64,000 bases of DNA from JANRLF01 sp033762815. GTDB taxonomy: Bacteria; Bacteroidota; Bacteroidia; Chitinophagales; CAIOSU01. Below, piece by piece: positions 1 to 7,523 of this stretch. The stretch is from assembly GCA_033762815.1 (NCBI GenBank), contig JANRLF010000006.1:62001-126000 (forward strand), in the 5' to 3' direction. Positions within the stretch are counted from its first letter, which is position 1; each line of letters begins with the position of its first letter. The position numbers and the translations under genes are program-made. A model generated the notes under the pieces. That model did no database searches and was not told where the DNA came from. It saw nothing but the letters and a program-made list of their open reading frames with translations.

Positions 1-2
1 CC

Positions 3-392
3 GGCAAGCAACCTACCGTAAAGGCAACTACTGAAACCAAAACCATCAATGGTTATAAATGCACCAAGTATTTGGTGACTGATGACGACATTACCGGCGA
101 ATACTGGATTACAAAGGATATCACCCTCAATATCACCTCACTGTTCGGTATGGACAATGCCGAATTTGCGAACGGTATGGTGATAAAAGGCAGCGGCAAG
201 AACAACAAAACAGGCGAAACCTTCGCTTTTGACGTAAAACCTACCGCCCAAACCATTGCCGATACCACCTTTAAAGTACCTGCCGGCTACCAACAAATGG
301 ACATGACCCAAGTTTTCGAACAAATGGCACAAAGCCAAGACCCCAATGCCATGAAGAAAATGTTCGAAGGCATGCAGAAGCCTAAGAAGTAG
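3..392 (+). CDS. DUF4412-like protein, C-terminal part
   Basis: The reading frame is open from the first bases of the window, so this is the 3' end of a longer gene. About 129 residues are visible. The segment with YKCTKYLVTDDD, EYWITKD and a late KVPAGYQQMDM pattern fits the C-terminal half of the DUF4412 family, secreted or periplasmic Bacteroidota proteins of unknown function whose domain ends in a short 'P.GY..' strand. The tail is rich in Met, Gln and Lys. The N-terminus with any signal peptide lies outside the window. Family assignment comes from pattern recognition only. Confidence 0.6.
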   Translation, partial: GKQPTVKATTETKTINGYKCTKYLVTDDDITGEYWITKDITLNITSLFGMDNAEFANGMVIKGSGKNNKTGETFAFDVKPTAQTIADTTFKVPAGYQQMDMTQVFEQMAQSQDPNAMKKMFEGMQKPKK

Positions 393-427
393 TATATGGG
401 CTTTGCTGTATCGAAAGGTACCCAGCT

Positions 428-538
428 ATGAATTTATCCAAATGGCTTTTTTGGGACATTAATGCCGATGAATTATCATTGGATACGCGAGAAACTGGGA
501 TTATTAAAGAAATTAATGTCCATTTCAGTACTTTCTAG
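428..538 (+). pseudogene. DUF6922-like N-terminal fragment (36 codons)
   Basis: A short frame starts at an ATG and reads MNLSKWLFWDINADELSLD before stopping after 36 residues. The 'LSK.LFWD...D.L' opening is the hallmark N-terminus of DUF6922 proteins, small Bacteroidota proteins that normally continue for about 50 more residues and often sit beside nucleotidyltransferase toxins. Here the frame diverges after TRETGIIKE and stops, so I read it as a decayed remnant. It lies 17 bp from the 3' end of the convergent MNT-HEPN pair, which may mark an older toxin-antitoxin site. It could also be a spurious ORF. Confidence 0.4.
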
Positions 539-555
539 CTATTATTGAGCGAGTA

Positions 556-864
556 TCAAACTGAAGGAAAAATGACTTCGTAATGCCGCAGGATGTTCTC
601 GTGAAAGCTGTCAGGTAGCCTAGCCCAGTCGCGCAACTCCACCAACACCGGAATGTTGCTCTCTGTTATTGCTTGCTGCAGTTGCATTAGGGTGTCAATA
701 TCAATTGGCCGTAAATCACGGGTGCGCAATACCAAGTCTATATCGCTGGCCTCATGGTGGCCGCCCTTTACCCTACTGCCGTATAGCCAAACTTCTATCG
801 GCACTCCGGCTTTGGCAAAAATATCGGCCAAAATTGCCTTATCCTTTTCCCTGATAAAGGCCAT
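556..864 (-). CDS. MntA-type minimal nucleotidyltransferase (antitoxin-like)
   Basis: This is a 102-residue minimal nucleotidyltransferase. The pol-beta signature is visible: GS at residues 29-30, then SDIDL at 40-44 supplying two catalytic aspartates (D41, D43), with a third acidic residue near E76 in VLVELRDW. Characterised homologues (MntA) transfer AMP to the HEPN partner HepT and silence it. The ATG overlaps the stop of the upstream HEPN gene by one base (TAATG), so the two are translationally coupled. All three acidic positions are intact, so the enzyme should be active. Confidence 0.82.
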   Translation of the reverse strand: MAFIREKDKAILADIFAKAGVPIEVWLYGSRVKGGHHEASDIDLVLRTRDLRPIDIDTLMQLQQAITESNIPVLVELRDWARLPDSFHENILRHYEVIFPSV

Positions 865-1283
865 TAAAAGCGATTGATAATTGAGATCAGAGCCCTAGCG
901 TCATCAATAAAGCTAGGTAAAAGGCTTAGCGTGGCTTCGGCAAATTTTTCACCATAATCATGCGCGGTGCTGTTGCGGTTGTCGCGGTATGCCAACCATC
1001 TTTCGCAGGCAGCCAAATCTAACAGACCATGCAATGCAGCATGGCGAAAAATATCTTTGAATACCAGCTTATCTGCTTCACGGGGAGTATGGAAGTAAGG
1101 CTTCAGGGCTTTTCTCAATAGCTTGCCGCTCTGCTCTAGAATAATTTCAAATTCCTTGATACAGGCTGACCTATACATTTCATAGTCTATACTATCTGTC
1201 TCCGCATTGTTCAATAATTGCAGTGCCTTTTCCAAGGTATCCGTGCAGCGTTGCAAATATCGGGTGTCGATTGGCTCCTCCAT
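864..1283 (-). CDS. HepT-like HEPN protein (HI0074 family), toxin-like
   Basis: This 139-residue all-alpha protein belongs to the nucleotidyltransferase substrate-binding HEPN family. The diagnostic RX4HXY motif is present as RNSTAHDY at residues 103-110. In characterised HepT toxins the R and H form the RNase site and the Y is AMPylated by MntA. It is the first gene of a two-gene operon with the minimal nucleotidyltransferase, in the usual order. The start is the ATG giving MEEPIDTRY. The pair is probably a type VII-like toxin-antitoxin or defence module; no target can be read from the sequence. Confidence 0.82.
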   Translation of the reverse strand: MEEPIDTRYLQRCTDTLEKALQLLNNAETDSIDYEMYRSACIKEFEIILEQSGKLLRKALKPYFHTPREADKLVFKDIFRHAALHGLLDLAACERWLAYRDNRNSTAHDYGEKFAEATLSLLPSFIDDARALISIINRF

Positions 1284-1443
1284 ATCCCTATGCGAAAATA
1301 GCCATTTTTACCTAGAGAAACGGATGTTGGCCAAATAAAATAGGGCTTGTAGGACAAGGAAATCTTGGCGCGCAAGTAAGTTAAAAACCAAACGAAAGCC
1401 TGTTTTGCGCCATGGATGCTTTAGTGTAAATTGGGGTTCGGCA

Positions 1444-2061
1444 ATGAAGGAAAAGCAGCTTGTTGAAAGCGACTATGCAGTTTGCACCATGCACCACATT
1501 CTAACCGAGATACGACAATGCAGGGTTTGCGAAAACTATATCGTACCCAATCCTGTCGTGTCCATCAGCAGCCAAAGTAAAATTATCGTGATAGGGCAAG
1601 CCCCGGGACGCATAGTGCACGAAACCGGAATCCCTTGGAACGACAAGAGCGGCGACAACCTGCGCCTTTGGTTGCAAGTGGACAAGCCCACCTTTTATGA
1701 CAACACTATTTTTGGCATTATGCCCATGGGCTTTTGCTTTCCAGGCACTGGAAAAAGTGGTGACCTGCCCCCAAGGTTGGAATGCGCCCCCCTGTGGCAT
1801 GATAAATTGTTGGCACAGGTGGAACAGGTAAGGCTTACTTTACTAATCGGCCAATTTGCCCAAGCGTATTATTTGAAACAACAAACCAAAGAAACCCTGA
1901 CTGAGACGGTAAAGCACTTTGCCACTTATTTGCCCCAATACTTTGTGTTGCCCCATCCATCGCCAAGAAACAATATTTGGATGGCCAAGAACAAGTGGTT
2001 TCAAGAAGCGGTGCTGCCCGTGTTAAGGAGCCATGTTGCAAACATCGTTCAGGGCAACTGA
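1444..2061 (+). CDS. Uracil-DNA glycosylase superfamily protein
   Basis: About 205 residues. GQAPGRIVHETGIPWNDKSG matches the family 4/5-type UDG motif (GxAPG...G.PF...SG), and HPSPRN near the C-terminus matches the conserved HPS loop that enters the DNA minor groove. Four cysteines (CRVC, then GFC and LEC with 15 residues between the last two) have the spacing of the 4Fe-4S cluster in iron-sulfur UDGs. I start at ATG 1444 (MKEKQLVE) rather than the upstream in-frame TTG at 1405, because the family motif follows at a normal distance. It could be a UDG-like protein of unknown substrate rather than a true Ung. Confidence 0.72.
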   Translation: MKEKQLVESDYAVCTMHHILTEIRQCRVCENYIVPNPVVSISSQSKIIVIGQAPGRIVHETGIPWNDKSGDNLRLWLQVDKPTFYDNTIFGIMPMGFCFPGTGKSGDLPPRLECAPLWHDKLLAQVEQVRLTLLIGQFAQAYYLKQQTKETLTETVKHFATYLPQYFVLPHPSPRNNIWMAKNKWFQEAVLPVLRSHVANIVQGN

Positions 2062-2097
2062 CAACTTGCTTGCTGTATGTTGCAATCCCCTCAAATC

Positions 2098-2502
2098 TTA
2101 GTTTACTTTATAAATAGGCGTTACATCGATAAAAATACGCACCGATTTTGCCAAACCTTCCGTGTTGCGCTCTATCAAAGTGACACAGGGAATGGTTACT
2201 ACTTGGCTGTCCTTACGGGTATAATCAATCATTGCTTCTGCTGCTATGAAAGTATCATTACCCAATACATTGATAAAAGAATGGTCGAGGCCGTTAATGG
2301 TATCCCAAAAATGTTTGATACCGCCAATAATTTCATTGTTGCACTTCACAATGGGCCCGTTGCCGAACTGCAATTCACAATCCTCTGCCAAAAAGCTGCG
2401 GTACAATTCGGCATTCATACTATCTACTGCCTTATATTTGGCCATCAGCCATTCCAATGTGGCAGTGGAAACTTGCGATTGCTTTAGTTGCTGGGTTCTC
2501 AT
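2098..2502 (-). CDS. SnoaL/NTF2-like protein
   Basis: A 134-residue protein with the alpha+beta layout of NTF2-like folds: an N-terminal helix (EWLMAKYKAVDSMNAELYRSF), a 'FLAEDCELQFGNGP' strand-turn, and a central 'GGIKHFWDTINGLDHSF' segment followed by beta strands. SnoaL-like proteins include small-molecule isomerases and hydrolases, but no catalytic set can be assigned here. The gene is monocistronic with a TACCTTTG box 34 bp upstream. Function unknown. Confidence 0.6.
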   Translation of the reverse strand: MRTQQLKQSQVSTATLEWLMAKYKAVDSMNAELYRSFLAEDCELQFGNGPIVKCNNEIIGGIKHFWDTINGLDHSFINVLGNDTFIAAEAMIDYTRKDSQVVTIPCVTLIERNTEGLAKSVRIFIDVTPIYKVN

Positions 2503-2535
2503 GTAGCAAATGTTTGTATTTGTTTATCAACAACC

Positions 2536-2543
2536 CAAAGGTA
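2536..2543 (-). promoter_or_regulatory. Bacteroidota -7 box of the NTF2-like gene
   Basis: TACCTTTG on the minus strand matches the Bacteroidota sigma-A consensus TAnnTTTG exactly. It implies a leader of about 27 nt before the ATG at 2502. No clean TTG -33 element is visible. Confidence 0.5.
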
Positions 2544-2761
2544 TAATAGTTTACGTTTCAGGGATAGCCCTGCCATCGCCTGTCTGCAACTTTTGACGAT
2601 ATGATACAGATAATCATCTGCCATTAACTGCCATTACGCTTTGACTGTTACATTCGGGCCTGTATCTCCTCAACGGACACAGTCTGGCGTATGCTGGAAA
2701 AACATTCAATCATAATGCTGCATTTTAAATACGATAAATTTATTTATTCACCAAACTTTCA

Positions 2762-2769
2762 TATTTTTG
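2762..2769 (+). promoter_or_regulatory. Bacteroidota -7 box of the membrane protein/GT51 pair
   Basis: TATTTTTG matches TAnnTTTG. The implied transcription start near 2776 lies downstream of the in-frame ATGs at 2691 and 2715 but upstream of the ATG at 2793. This supports 2793 as the true start of the first gene. Confidence 0.45.
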
Positions 2770-2792
2770 CATTTGCAATTTTTCCCTTTCTT

Positions 2793-3293
2793 ATGGATTT
2801 TCTATTAGAGCTTGTTGTTGGAATTTTATCAACTATAGTAGGCGGCCTCATTTTGGTGGTTGTTTTGTTTTTTTTCCATGAAAAAATATTCCCTACTCAT
2901 GATTTTTCAGGTGAATGGGATTTACAAACCGTAACAAGAGAAACTTCATACAATAAGTTCAAGGATTTAACAATTTGCTGGCGATTGCATCTTATTCACT
3001 ATGGTAGAGAAATTCATGGTTCGGGCGAGAAGATATGGGAACAGGAGTGCAACAAAGAAAAGTATGAGTATGAACGCAAAAATCGAATTCGGGCACAGTT
3101 GAAGGGCTATTATCACAAGAGATATTTTGGGCCCGATTTGATAGTAATTAATTCTACTGAACATGGGCATTTAAGGGAGTCAATAACAACAATTAATCTT
3201 TATAAAGGTAAGTCGGGAATAGTCAAGGGATCTTTTTCTTCAACAGCTGCAGATAGTAAAGGGGAAGTATCCTTCAAAAGATATGTTGGTTAA
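2793..3293 (+). CDS. Membrane-anchored beta-rich protein (Cap15-like architecture), first gene of pair
   Basis: A 166-residue protein I cannot assign firmly. A single strongly hydrophobic helix spans about residues 5-28 (LLELVVGILSTIVGGLILVV), followed by HEKIFPTHDFSGEWDLQT and alternating polar/hydrophobic beta strands to the end. A TM anchor plus a 'F.G.W' beta-barrel resembles the CBASS effector Cap15 (S-2TMbeta) layout, but with one TM helix rather than two and no CD-NTase nearby. The start is set at 2793 because the promoter box lies at 2762. Its 3' end overlaps the next gene by 11 bp. The DNA is visibly more AT-rich than its neighbours, suggesting transfer. Confidence 0.6.
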   Translation: MDFLLELVVGILSTIVGGLILVVVLFFFHEKIFPTHDFSGEWDLQTVTRETSYNKFKDLTICWRLHLIHYGREIHGSGEKIWEQECNKEKYEYERKNRIRAQLKGYYHKRYFGPDLIVINSTEHGHLRESITTINLYKGKSGIVKGSFSSTAADSKGEVSFKRYVG

Positions 3294-3921
3294 TACTGCG
3301 AATTACATTAGCGGAAGAGTAGTATTATTTATAGCAGCTCTGGTGATAAAGATACATAAGCCTTTTGGCGTGCAGTTTGAACTACTTGAATCTTTTATCA
3401 GGGAAGTTGTTAGATACAGAAGTTGCGTGTTACCTACGGTACTACAGGATGCTGTTATATTAATAGAAGATAGAAGATATTATCAGCATTATGGTATTGA
3501 CTTGCTTTCCATAGCAAGAGCTATTGTAAATAATCTTCTAAAAAACCGCTTTGAAGGAGCGAGTACTATAGTTCAACAGTTGGTAAGAAATTTTACAGAA
3601 GAAAGAGATTTAACCCTAAAGAGGAAGTTAAAAGAGGCACTATTGTCATGTCTACTTTGCAAAAAATTTTCTAAAGAAGAGCTTTTATATGCTTATTGCG
3701 CAACATATAAATTTTATTTGTCAATAGGATTTTTAGAATTGAGTCGTTTAGAAAACTATGACTGGGACAAACTAGACCGTTATAGTGTATCCAGTTTGAC
3801 AGCAAGATTAAAGTTTCCAAAGTTAGGTCGTAATAATTATTGTAGATATCTAAAAAGAGTTCGAACGATTGAAATTAGGCTTGAAATGCGAAGTTCAAAA
3901 CTTGATAGAAGGAGCGTCTGA
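3283..3921 (+). CDS. Reduced GT51 peptidoglycan transglycosylase-like protein
   Basis: A 212-residue protein with the core of the GT51 (MtgA/PBP1 transglycosylase) fold. A hydrophobic N-terminal segment (11-24) precedes IEDRRYYQHYGID at 61-73 with the catalytic Glu62, GASTIVQQLVRN at 92-103, and RKLKEALLS with the second conserved Glu118 followed by KFSKEELL. After that the usual 'YLN...G...G...A...YF' motifs are missing and replaced by a Cys/Tyr-rich stretch and a very basic tail. The donor and acceptor part is therefore altered. It is translationally coupled (11-bp overlap) to the preceding membrane protein, which is odd for a housekeeping MtgA. Either a specialised effector or a degenerate enzyme. 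Confidence 0.72.
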   Translation: MLVNTANYISGRVVLFIAALVIKIHKPFGVQFELLESFIREVVRYRSCVLPTVLQDAVILIEDRRYYQHYGIDLLSIARAIVNNLLKNRFEGASTIVQQLVRNFTEERDLTLKRKLKEALLSCLLCKKFSKEELLYAYCATYKFYLSIGFLELSRLENYDWDKLDRYSVSSLTARLKFPKLGRNNYCRYLKRVRTIEIRLEMRSSKLDRRSV

Positions 3922-3937
3922 TTTGCCCCATCCTAGC

Positions 3938-4097
3938 GCAAGCGTCCGCTAGTGTTAGCAGTACTTCTAAAAAAATACTACTCTTTTCAACCGTCTAATT
4001 ACTGGGCAGCTCGTTCTTGGAATTCGTACCCCCTGCCTTTGTGCTTACTAAATTAATTATTTATTTGTATTTCTTTAATGGTGCAGCGGACGCTTGC
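3938..4097. repeat. 160-bp interval bounded by 13-bp perfect inverted repeats
   Basis: GCAAGCGTCCGCT at 3938-3950 recurs exactly inverted at 4085-4097. The interior is AT-rich with no credible ORF. This looks like a small MITE or degenerate palindromic element directly downstream of the GT51 gene. No target-site duplication is clear. Confidence 0.45.
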
Positions 4098-4139
4098 ACC
4101 AAATGGTGGACAAGGGAGAAGGGACGACGAGGGCCTAAT

Positions 4140-4735
4140 GGAGACCCTACCCCCACCCACCGCATACTGGCGGATAGGCTTTTCCGGATTCTAACTAGCT
4201 AAATCTGTCACTGAGCATATACCCATTTACTAGTTTTTTGATTTGGATTATTCGCACTAAGTGCTTACCATTGATAATATGCTGATGTGCTAATGTGCTG
4301 ATGTGCTGATTGATTTGATAATTTGGAGATTTGAAGATTTGAAAATGACCTTGTTTTTTGTTCCTCTCCCGGTTAAGCTAGTGCGGTGGCAGGGAGAGGA
4401 ACTAAAGAAAAAGCATGACAAAAAACAAAAAAACACACTCATTTTCACACAAAAAATTGATAAACAGCAAATTAATAGGATTTGAACTACCTGCGAGATA
4501 CCTGCGAACACCCCTTGAAGCACCTTCGAGATACCCTTGAAGCACCCTTGAACACCCCTTGAAGTACCTGCGAAATACCCGCGAAACAGCTTTTTAGTTG
4601 CCAATAGTGAGATGCCTCCATGAATTTGAAAATTTGGTGATTTGGAAATTTGAAAATGATTTAGGCTGCCATACTAGATATAAGCGAAGCAGGCGTAATT
4701 TGTAAATCTGAAATCGTAAATCTTAAATCCTATTG
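4140..4735 (-). repeat. Composite dispersed repeat, copy 1 (no gene in 3922-4765)
   Basis: Read on the minus strand, the modules are: GATTTACGATTTCAGATTTACAA; a CAAATTTCCAAATCACC tract; the 11-bp array at 4484-4592; TATTAATTTGCTGTTTATCAA and a T-rich run; a perfect 11-bp hairpin (GTTCCTCTCCC at 4360-4370 pairing with 4392-4402); CACATCAGCA tandem repeats; and the palindrome GCACTAAGTGC at 4254-4264. The same order recurs near 41.2-42.0 kb (minus) and, inverted, at 57.6-58.1 kb. No transposase is present. Confidence 0.8.
4484..4592 (-). repeat. 11-bp phased tandem array, copy 1
   Basis: Nine full units of exactly 11 bp plus a degenerate tenth. On the plus strand each unit begins GAA or GAG at 4484, 4495, 4506, 4517, 4528, 4539, 4550, 4561, 4572 and 4583 without any indel. 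Two unit flavours alternate irregularly: GANNTACCTGC and GANNNACCCTT. The minus strand is open in one frame (11-residue peptide period), but see the noncoding array at 41561. Confidence 0.9.
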
Positions 4736-4738
4736 GCT

Positions 4739-4746
4739 TACCTTTG
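4739..4746 (+). promoter_or_regulatory. Bacteroidota -7 box of the acyl-CoA dehydrogenase gene
   Basis: TACCTTTG ends 19 bp before the ATG at 4766, a typical short leader in this phylum. No TTG lies at the ideal -33 distance. Confidence 0.5.
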
Positions 4747-4765
4747 CAATATAAATCAATGAATT

Positions 4766-5905
4766 ATGCTATTTAAATTGACTGAAGAACACCTCATGAT
4801 TCAAAAGGCGGCCAGGGACTTTGCCCAAAACGACCTAAAGTCTGGGGTGATTGAGCGCGACGAGCAGCAGCTATATCCAACAGAAGGCGTGAAAAAGATG
4901 GCCGAGCTAGGCTTTTTGGGCATGATGGTATCGCCAGAATATGGCGGCAGCGGCTTGGATACTATCTCTTATGTGCTGGCCATGGAGGAGATATCGAAGG
5001 TGGACAGTTCCGTATCGGTTATCATGTCAGTAAACAACTCACTGGTATGCTGGGGCTTGGAGGAGTATGGTACCGAGGAACAAAAACAGCGGTATTTGGT
5101 GCCCCTTGCCAAGGGGGAGGTTATCGGTGCTTTTTGCCTTTCGGAACCGGAAGCTGGGTCGGATGCCACTAGCCAACAGACCACTGCAGTGGACATGGGT
5201 GACTACTATTTGCTCAATGGCGTAAAGAATTGGATAACCAATGGAGGTAAGGCATCTACCTATTTGGTAATTGCCCAAACGGACAGGAGCAAGGGCCATA
5301 AGGGTATCAATGCATTCATTGTGGAGGCAGACTGGGCGGGCGTTTCACGCGGACAAAAGGAAAACAAACTGGGCATCCGAGCCAGCGATACCCACCAAAT
5401 TACCTTTCAAGATGTAAGGGTGCCAAAGGAAAACAGGATAGGCGAAGATGGTTTTGGCTTTAAGTTTGCCATGCAGACATTGGCGGGCGGAAGGATTGGC
5501 ATAGCGGCACAAGCACTTGGTATAGCATCGGGGGCTTATGAGCTAAGCCTGGAGTACTCGAAACAACGCAAGGCATTTGGGAAGGAGATAGCCAAGCATC
5601 AGGCCATACAGTTTAAACTGGCCGATATGGCTACCGAGATAGAGGCGGCAAGGCTGTTGTGCCTAAAGGCTGCTTGGCTGAAAGACAAGCACCAGGACTA
5701 CAACAATGCCAGTGCCATGGCCAAGGTTTTTGCCAGCGAAGTGGCGATGCGTACCACGGTAGAAGCGGTACAAGTACACGGGGGGTATGGATACGTCAAA
5801 GAGTATCACGTGGAGCGATTGATGAGGGACGCGAAAATAACGCAGATATATGAGGGGACATCGGAGGTGCAACGGATAGTGATATCAAGAAATGCGCTTA
5901 AATAA
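4766..5905 (+). CDS. Acyl-CoA dehydrogenase (short-chain/butyryl type)
   Basis: A 379-residue, full-length, FAD-dependent acyl-CoA dehydrogenase catalysing alpha,beta-oxidation of acyl-CoA thioesters and passing electrons to ETF. Family signatures: GAFCLSEPEAGSDA near residue 126 (flavin and substrate contacts), the YLLNGVKNWITNGG strand, the KLGIRASDT loop, EYSKQRKAFGKEI and VQVHGGYGYVKEY. The catalytic base is Glu363 in QIYEGTSEVQR, the position used by short- and medium-chain enzymes. The exact chain-length preference cannot be read. It is followed after 25 bp by a DUF4476 gene on the same strand, which is probably cotranscribed. Confidence 0.93.
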   Translation: MLFKLTEEHLMIQKAARDFAQNDLKSGVIERDEQQLYPTEGVKKMAELGFLGMMVSPEYGGSGLDTISYVLAMEEISKVDSSVSVIMSVNNSLVCWGLEEYGTEEQKQRYLVPLAKGEVIGAFCLSEPEAGSDATSQQTTAVDMGDYYLLNGVKNWITNGGKASTYLVIAQTDRSKGHKGINAFIVEADWAGVSRGQKENKLGIRASDTHQITFQDVRVPKENRIGEDGFGFKFAMQTLAGGRIGIAAQALGIASGAYELSLEYSKQRKAFGKEIAKHQAIQFKLADMATEIEAARLLCLKAAWLKDKHQDYNNASAMAKVFASEVAMRTTVEAVQVHGGYGYVKEYHVERLMRDAKITQIYEGTSEVQRIVISRNALK

Positions 5906-5930
5906 CCATTCATCATAAAAACCCTTATCA

Positions 5931-6875
5931 ATGAAAAAGTTAACTTTTACCTTCCTATTTTTCTTGGGCTTTGCACTGACGGCATTGGCCCAAGGCAGCA
6001 ACTACATCTTCTTTACCGAAAACGGTGAGCAGTTCTATGTTGTTGTAAACGGTATCCGCCAGAACGAAAAGCCGGAAACCAATGTAATGGTGCGCAACAT
6101 CAATGCCATGGCCATTAAAGTGCGTATTATTTTCGCCGACACCACTTTGGGTGTAGTCGATAAAATGATCCCTGTGCCAGAACTACCCGTGGAAATGACC
6201 TTGAACATAAAGCGTGATAAGGCTGGCAAATTCCAAGTGCGTTACATGGGCGAAGTACCCATTGCCCAAGCACCACCAGCCCCTGCCGGACGGACCGTGG
6301 TAGTTTATAATACTGAACCCATGCCGCCAATACAGCAAACCACGGTGACTACTACTACCACTACTACTGGTACTACTGGCTTGCCTAACGACCAAGTGAA
6401 TGTGAACATGAACGTGGGTGGCTTTGGGGTGAACATTAATGTAAATGATAACCTTAATCAGCAGACTACGCAGACCACTTACACCCAAACCACTACCACC
6501 ACTACTTCAACACCGCCACCTACCACCACTACCACGCAGCCCACTTATCAAATGCCTGGTTACAGTGGCCCAGTAGGTTGCCCTTGGCCTATGAGCGGCC
6601 CTGACTTTGAAGGTGCCAAAAATTCCATTGCTTCTAAGTCTTTTGAAGACAGCAAGTTGACTATTGCCAAGCAGATTTTTGATAACAACTGCTTATTGAG
6701 CAGCCAAGTAAAACAAATCATGCTGTTGTTCAGCTTCGAGGATTCAAGGCTTGACTTTGCGAAATATGCCTATGGCCGTACCTACGACATTGGCAACTAC
6801 TATAAAGTGAACGATGCCTTCACTTTCGAAAGCTCTATAGACGACTTGAACCAGTTTATACAAAGCACTCGCTAA
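5931..6875 (+). CDS. Secreted DUF4476 protein with Thr-rich linker
   Basis: A 314-residue exported protein. A Sec signal peptide (MKKLTFTFLFFLGFALTALAQ) precedes a beta-rich N-terminal domain (about 22-105), two Thr/Pro-rich low-complexity linkers (about 120-150 and 180-210), and a C-terminal DUF4476 helical domain starting at 'CPWPMSGPDFEGAKNSI'. Within that domain, 'SFEDSKLTIAKQIFDNNCL' and 'SFEDSRLDFAKYAY' are the repeated helix pairs typical of the family. The role is unknown; family members are restricted to Bacteroidota. A strong bidirectional terminator follows. Confidence 0.8.
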   Translation: MKKLTFTFLFFLGFALTALAQGSNYIFFTENGEQFYVVVNGIRQNEKPETNVMVRNINAMAIKVRIIFADTTLGVVDKMIPVPELPVEMTLNIKRDKAGKFQVRYMGEVPIAQAPPAPAGRTVVVYNTEPMPPIQQTTVTTTTTTTGTTGLPNDQVNVNMNVGGFGVNINVNDNLNQQTTQTTYTQTTTTTTSTPPPTTTTTQPTYQMPGYSGPVGCPWPMSGPDFEGAKNSIASKSFEDSKLTIAKQIFDNNCLLSSQVKQIMLLFSFEDSRLDFAKYAYGRTYDIGNYYKVNDAFTFESSIDDLNQFIQSTR

Positions 6876-6892
6876 TCGCTGTGCCCTAAATA

Positions 6893-6930
6893 GGAAAGCC
6901 CCTTGGTCAAACCAAGGGGCTTCCTTTTTT
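6893..6930. terminator. Bidirectional intrinsic terminator
   Basis: A 14-bp stem (GGAAAGCCCCTTGGT / ACCAAGGGGCTTCC) with a 3-4 nt loop is followed by T6. It lies between the convergent DUF4476 gene and frr and can serve both. Confidence 0.9.
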
Positions 6931-6942
6931 TACCCAAATGGG

Positions 6943-7506
6943 CTACACCTTCATGATTTCATCTTCCTTCACGGCAAGATGCTTTTCAACTTTGGCGATA
7001 AAGTTATTAGTAAGTTCCTGCACCTCTTCTTCGGCCTGTTTGATTTCGTCTTCTGAAACACCGTCCTTCTGCAAAGCTTTAATCGCCTCATTGGTGTTGC
7101 GTCGGATATTGCGAATGGCCACCCGGCTTTCTTCGCCGATCAGCTTGGTTTTTTTCACCATTTCCTTGCGGCGCTCTTCAGTCAGCATAGGGATATTCAG
7201 CCTTATCACTTCGCCGTCATTCTGTGGGGTAAGGCCGATATTGGCCATTAGGATGGCCTTTTCAATGGGGCCCAACATATTTTTCTCCCAAGGCTTAATC
7301 AATAAGGTGCGCGCATCGGGAGTGTTTACATTGGCCACTTGAGCCAAAGGAGTGGGCACTCCGTAATAATCAACCGTAATTCCAGCCAACATGGTAGCAT
7401 TGGCCTTGCCTGCCCTTACTTTTGTCAGTTCCTCCTCCAAATGTGCCAGTGCCTTGGTCATTGTATCACGGGCATCATCAATAAATAGTTGTACTTCTTC
7501 GTTCAT
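6943..7506 (-). CDS. frr: Ribosome recycling factor
   Basis: 187 residues, the usual RRF length. It splits post-termination ribosomes together with EF-G. Conserved features include the N-terminal 'LEEELTKVRAGKANATML' helix, 'YYGVPTPLAQVANVNTPDARTLLIKPWEK', 'NIGLTPQNDGEVIRLNIPMLTEERRKEMVK' and the C-terminal helix, all colinear with characterised RRFs. It lies 17 bp after pyrH in the classic pyrH-frr order and ends at the shared terminator at 6893. Confidence 0.97.
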   Translation of the reverse strand: MNEEVQLFIDDARDTMTKALAHLEEELTKVRAGKANATMLAGITVDYYGVPTPLAQVANVNTPDARTLLIKPWEKNMLGPIEKAILMANIGLTPQNDGEVIRLNIPMLTEERRKEMVKKTKLIGEESRVAIRNIRRNTNEAIKALQKDGVSEDEIKQAEEEVQELTNNFIAKVEKHLAVKEDEIMKV

Positions 7507-7523
7507 TTTGTGAATACCTTAAA

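Noticed and set aside
2793..3921. Complete CBASS operon
   Set aside because: No CD-NTase, Cap2/Cap3 or other CBASS component is encoded near the pair; the MNT protein at 556-864 is a minimal HepT-partner enzyme.
4290..4604. Protein-coding genes over the 11-bp arrays (FAGxSRGVxGYFKGISQVLQG-like peptides)
   Set aside because: The ORFs follow from an 11-bp period giving an 11-residue repeat; the array at 41561 keeps the period with stops, and frame extensions outside the array are not conserved.
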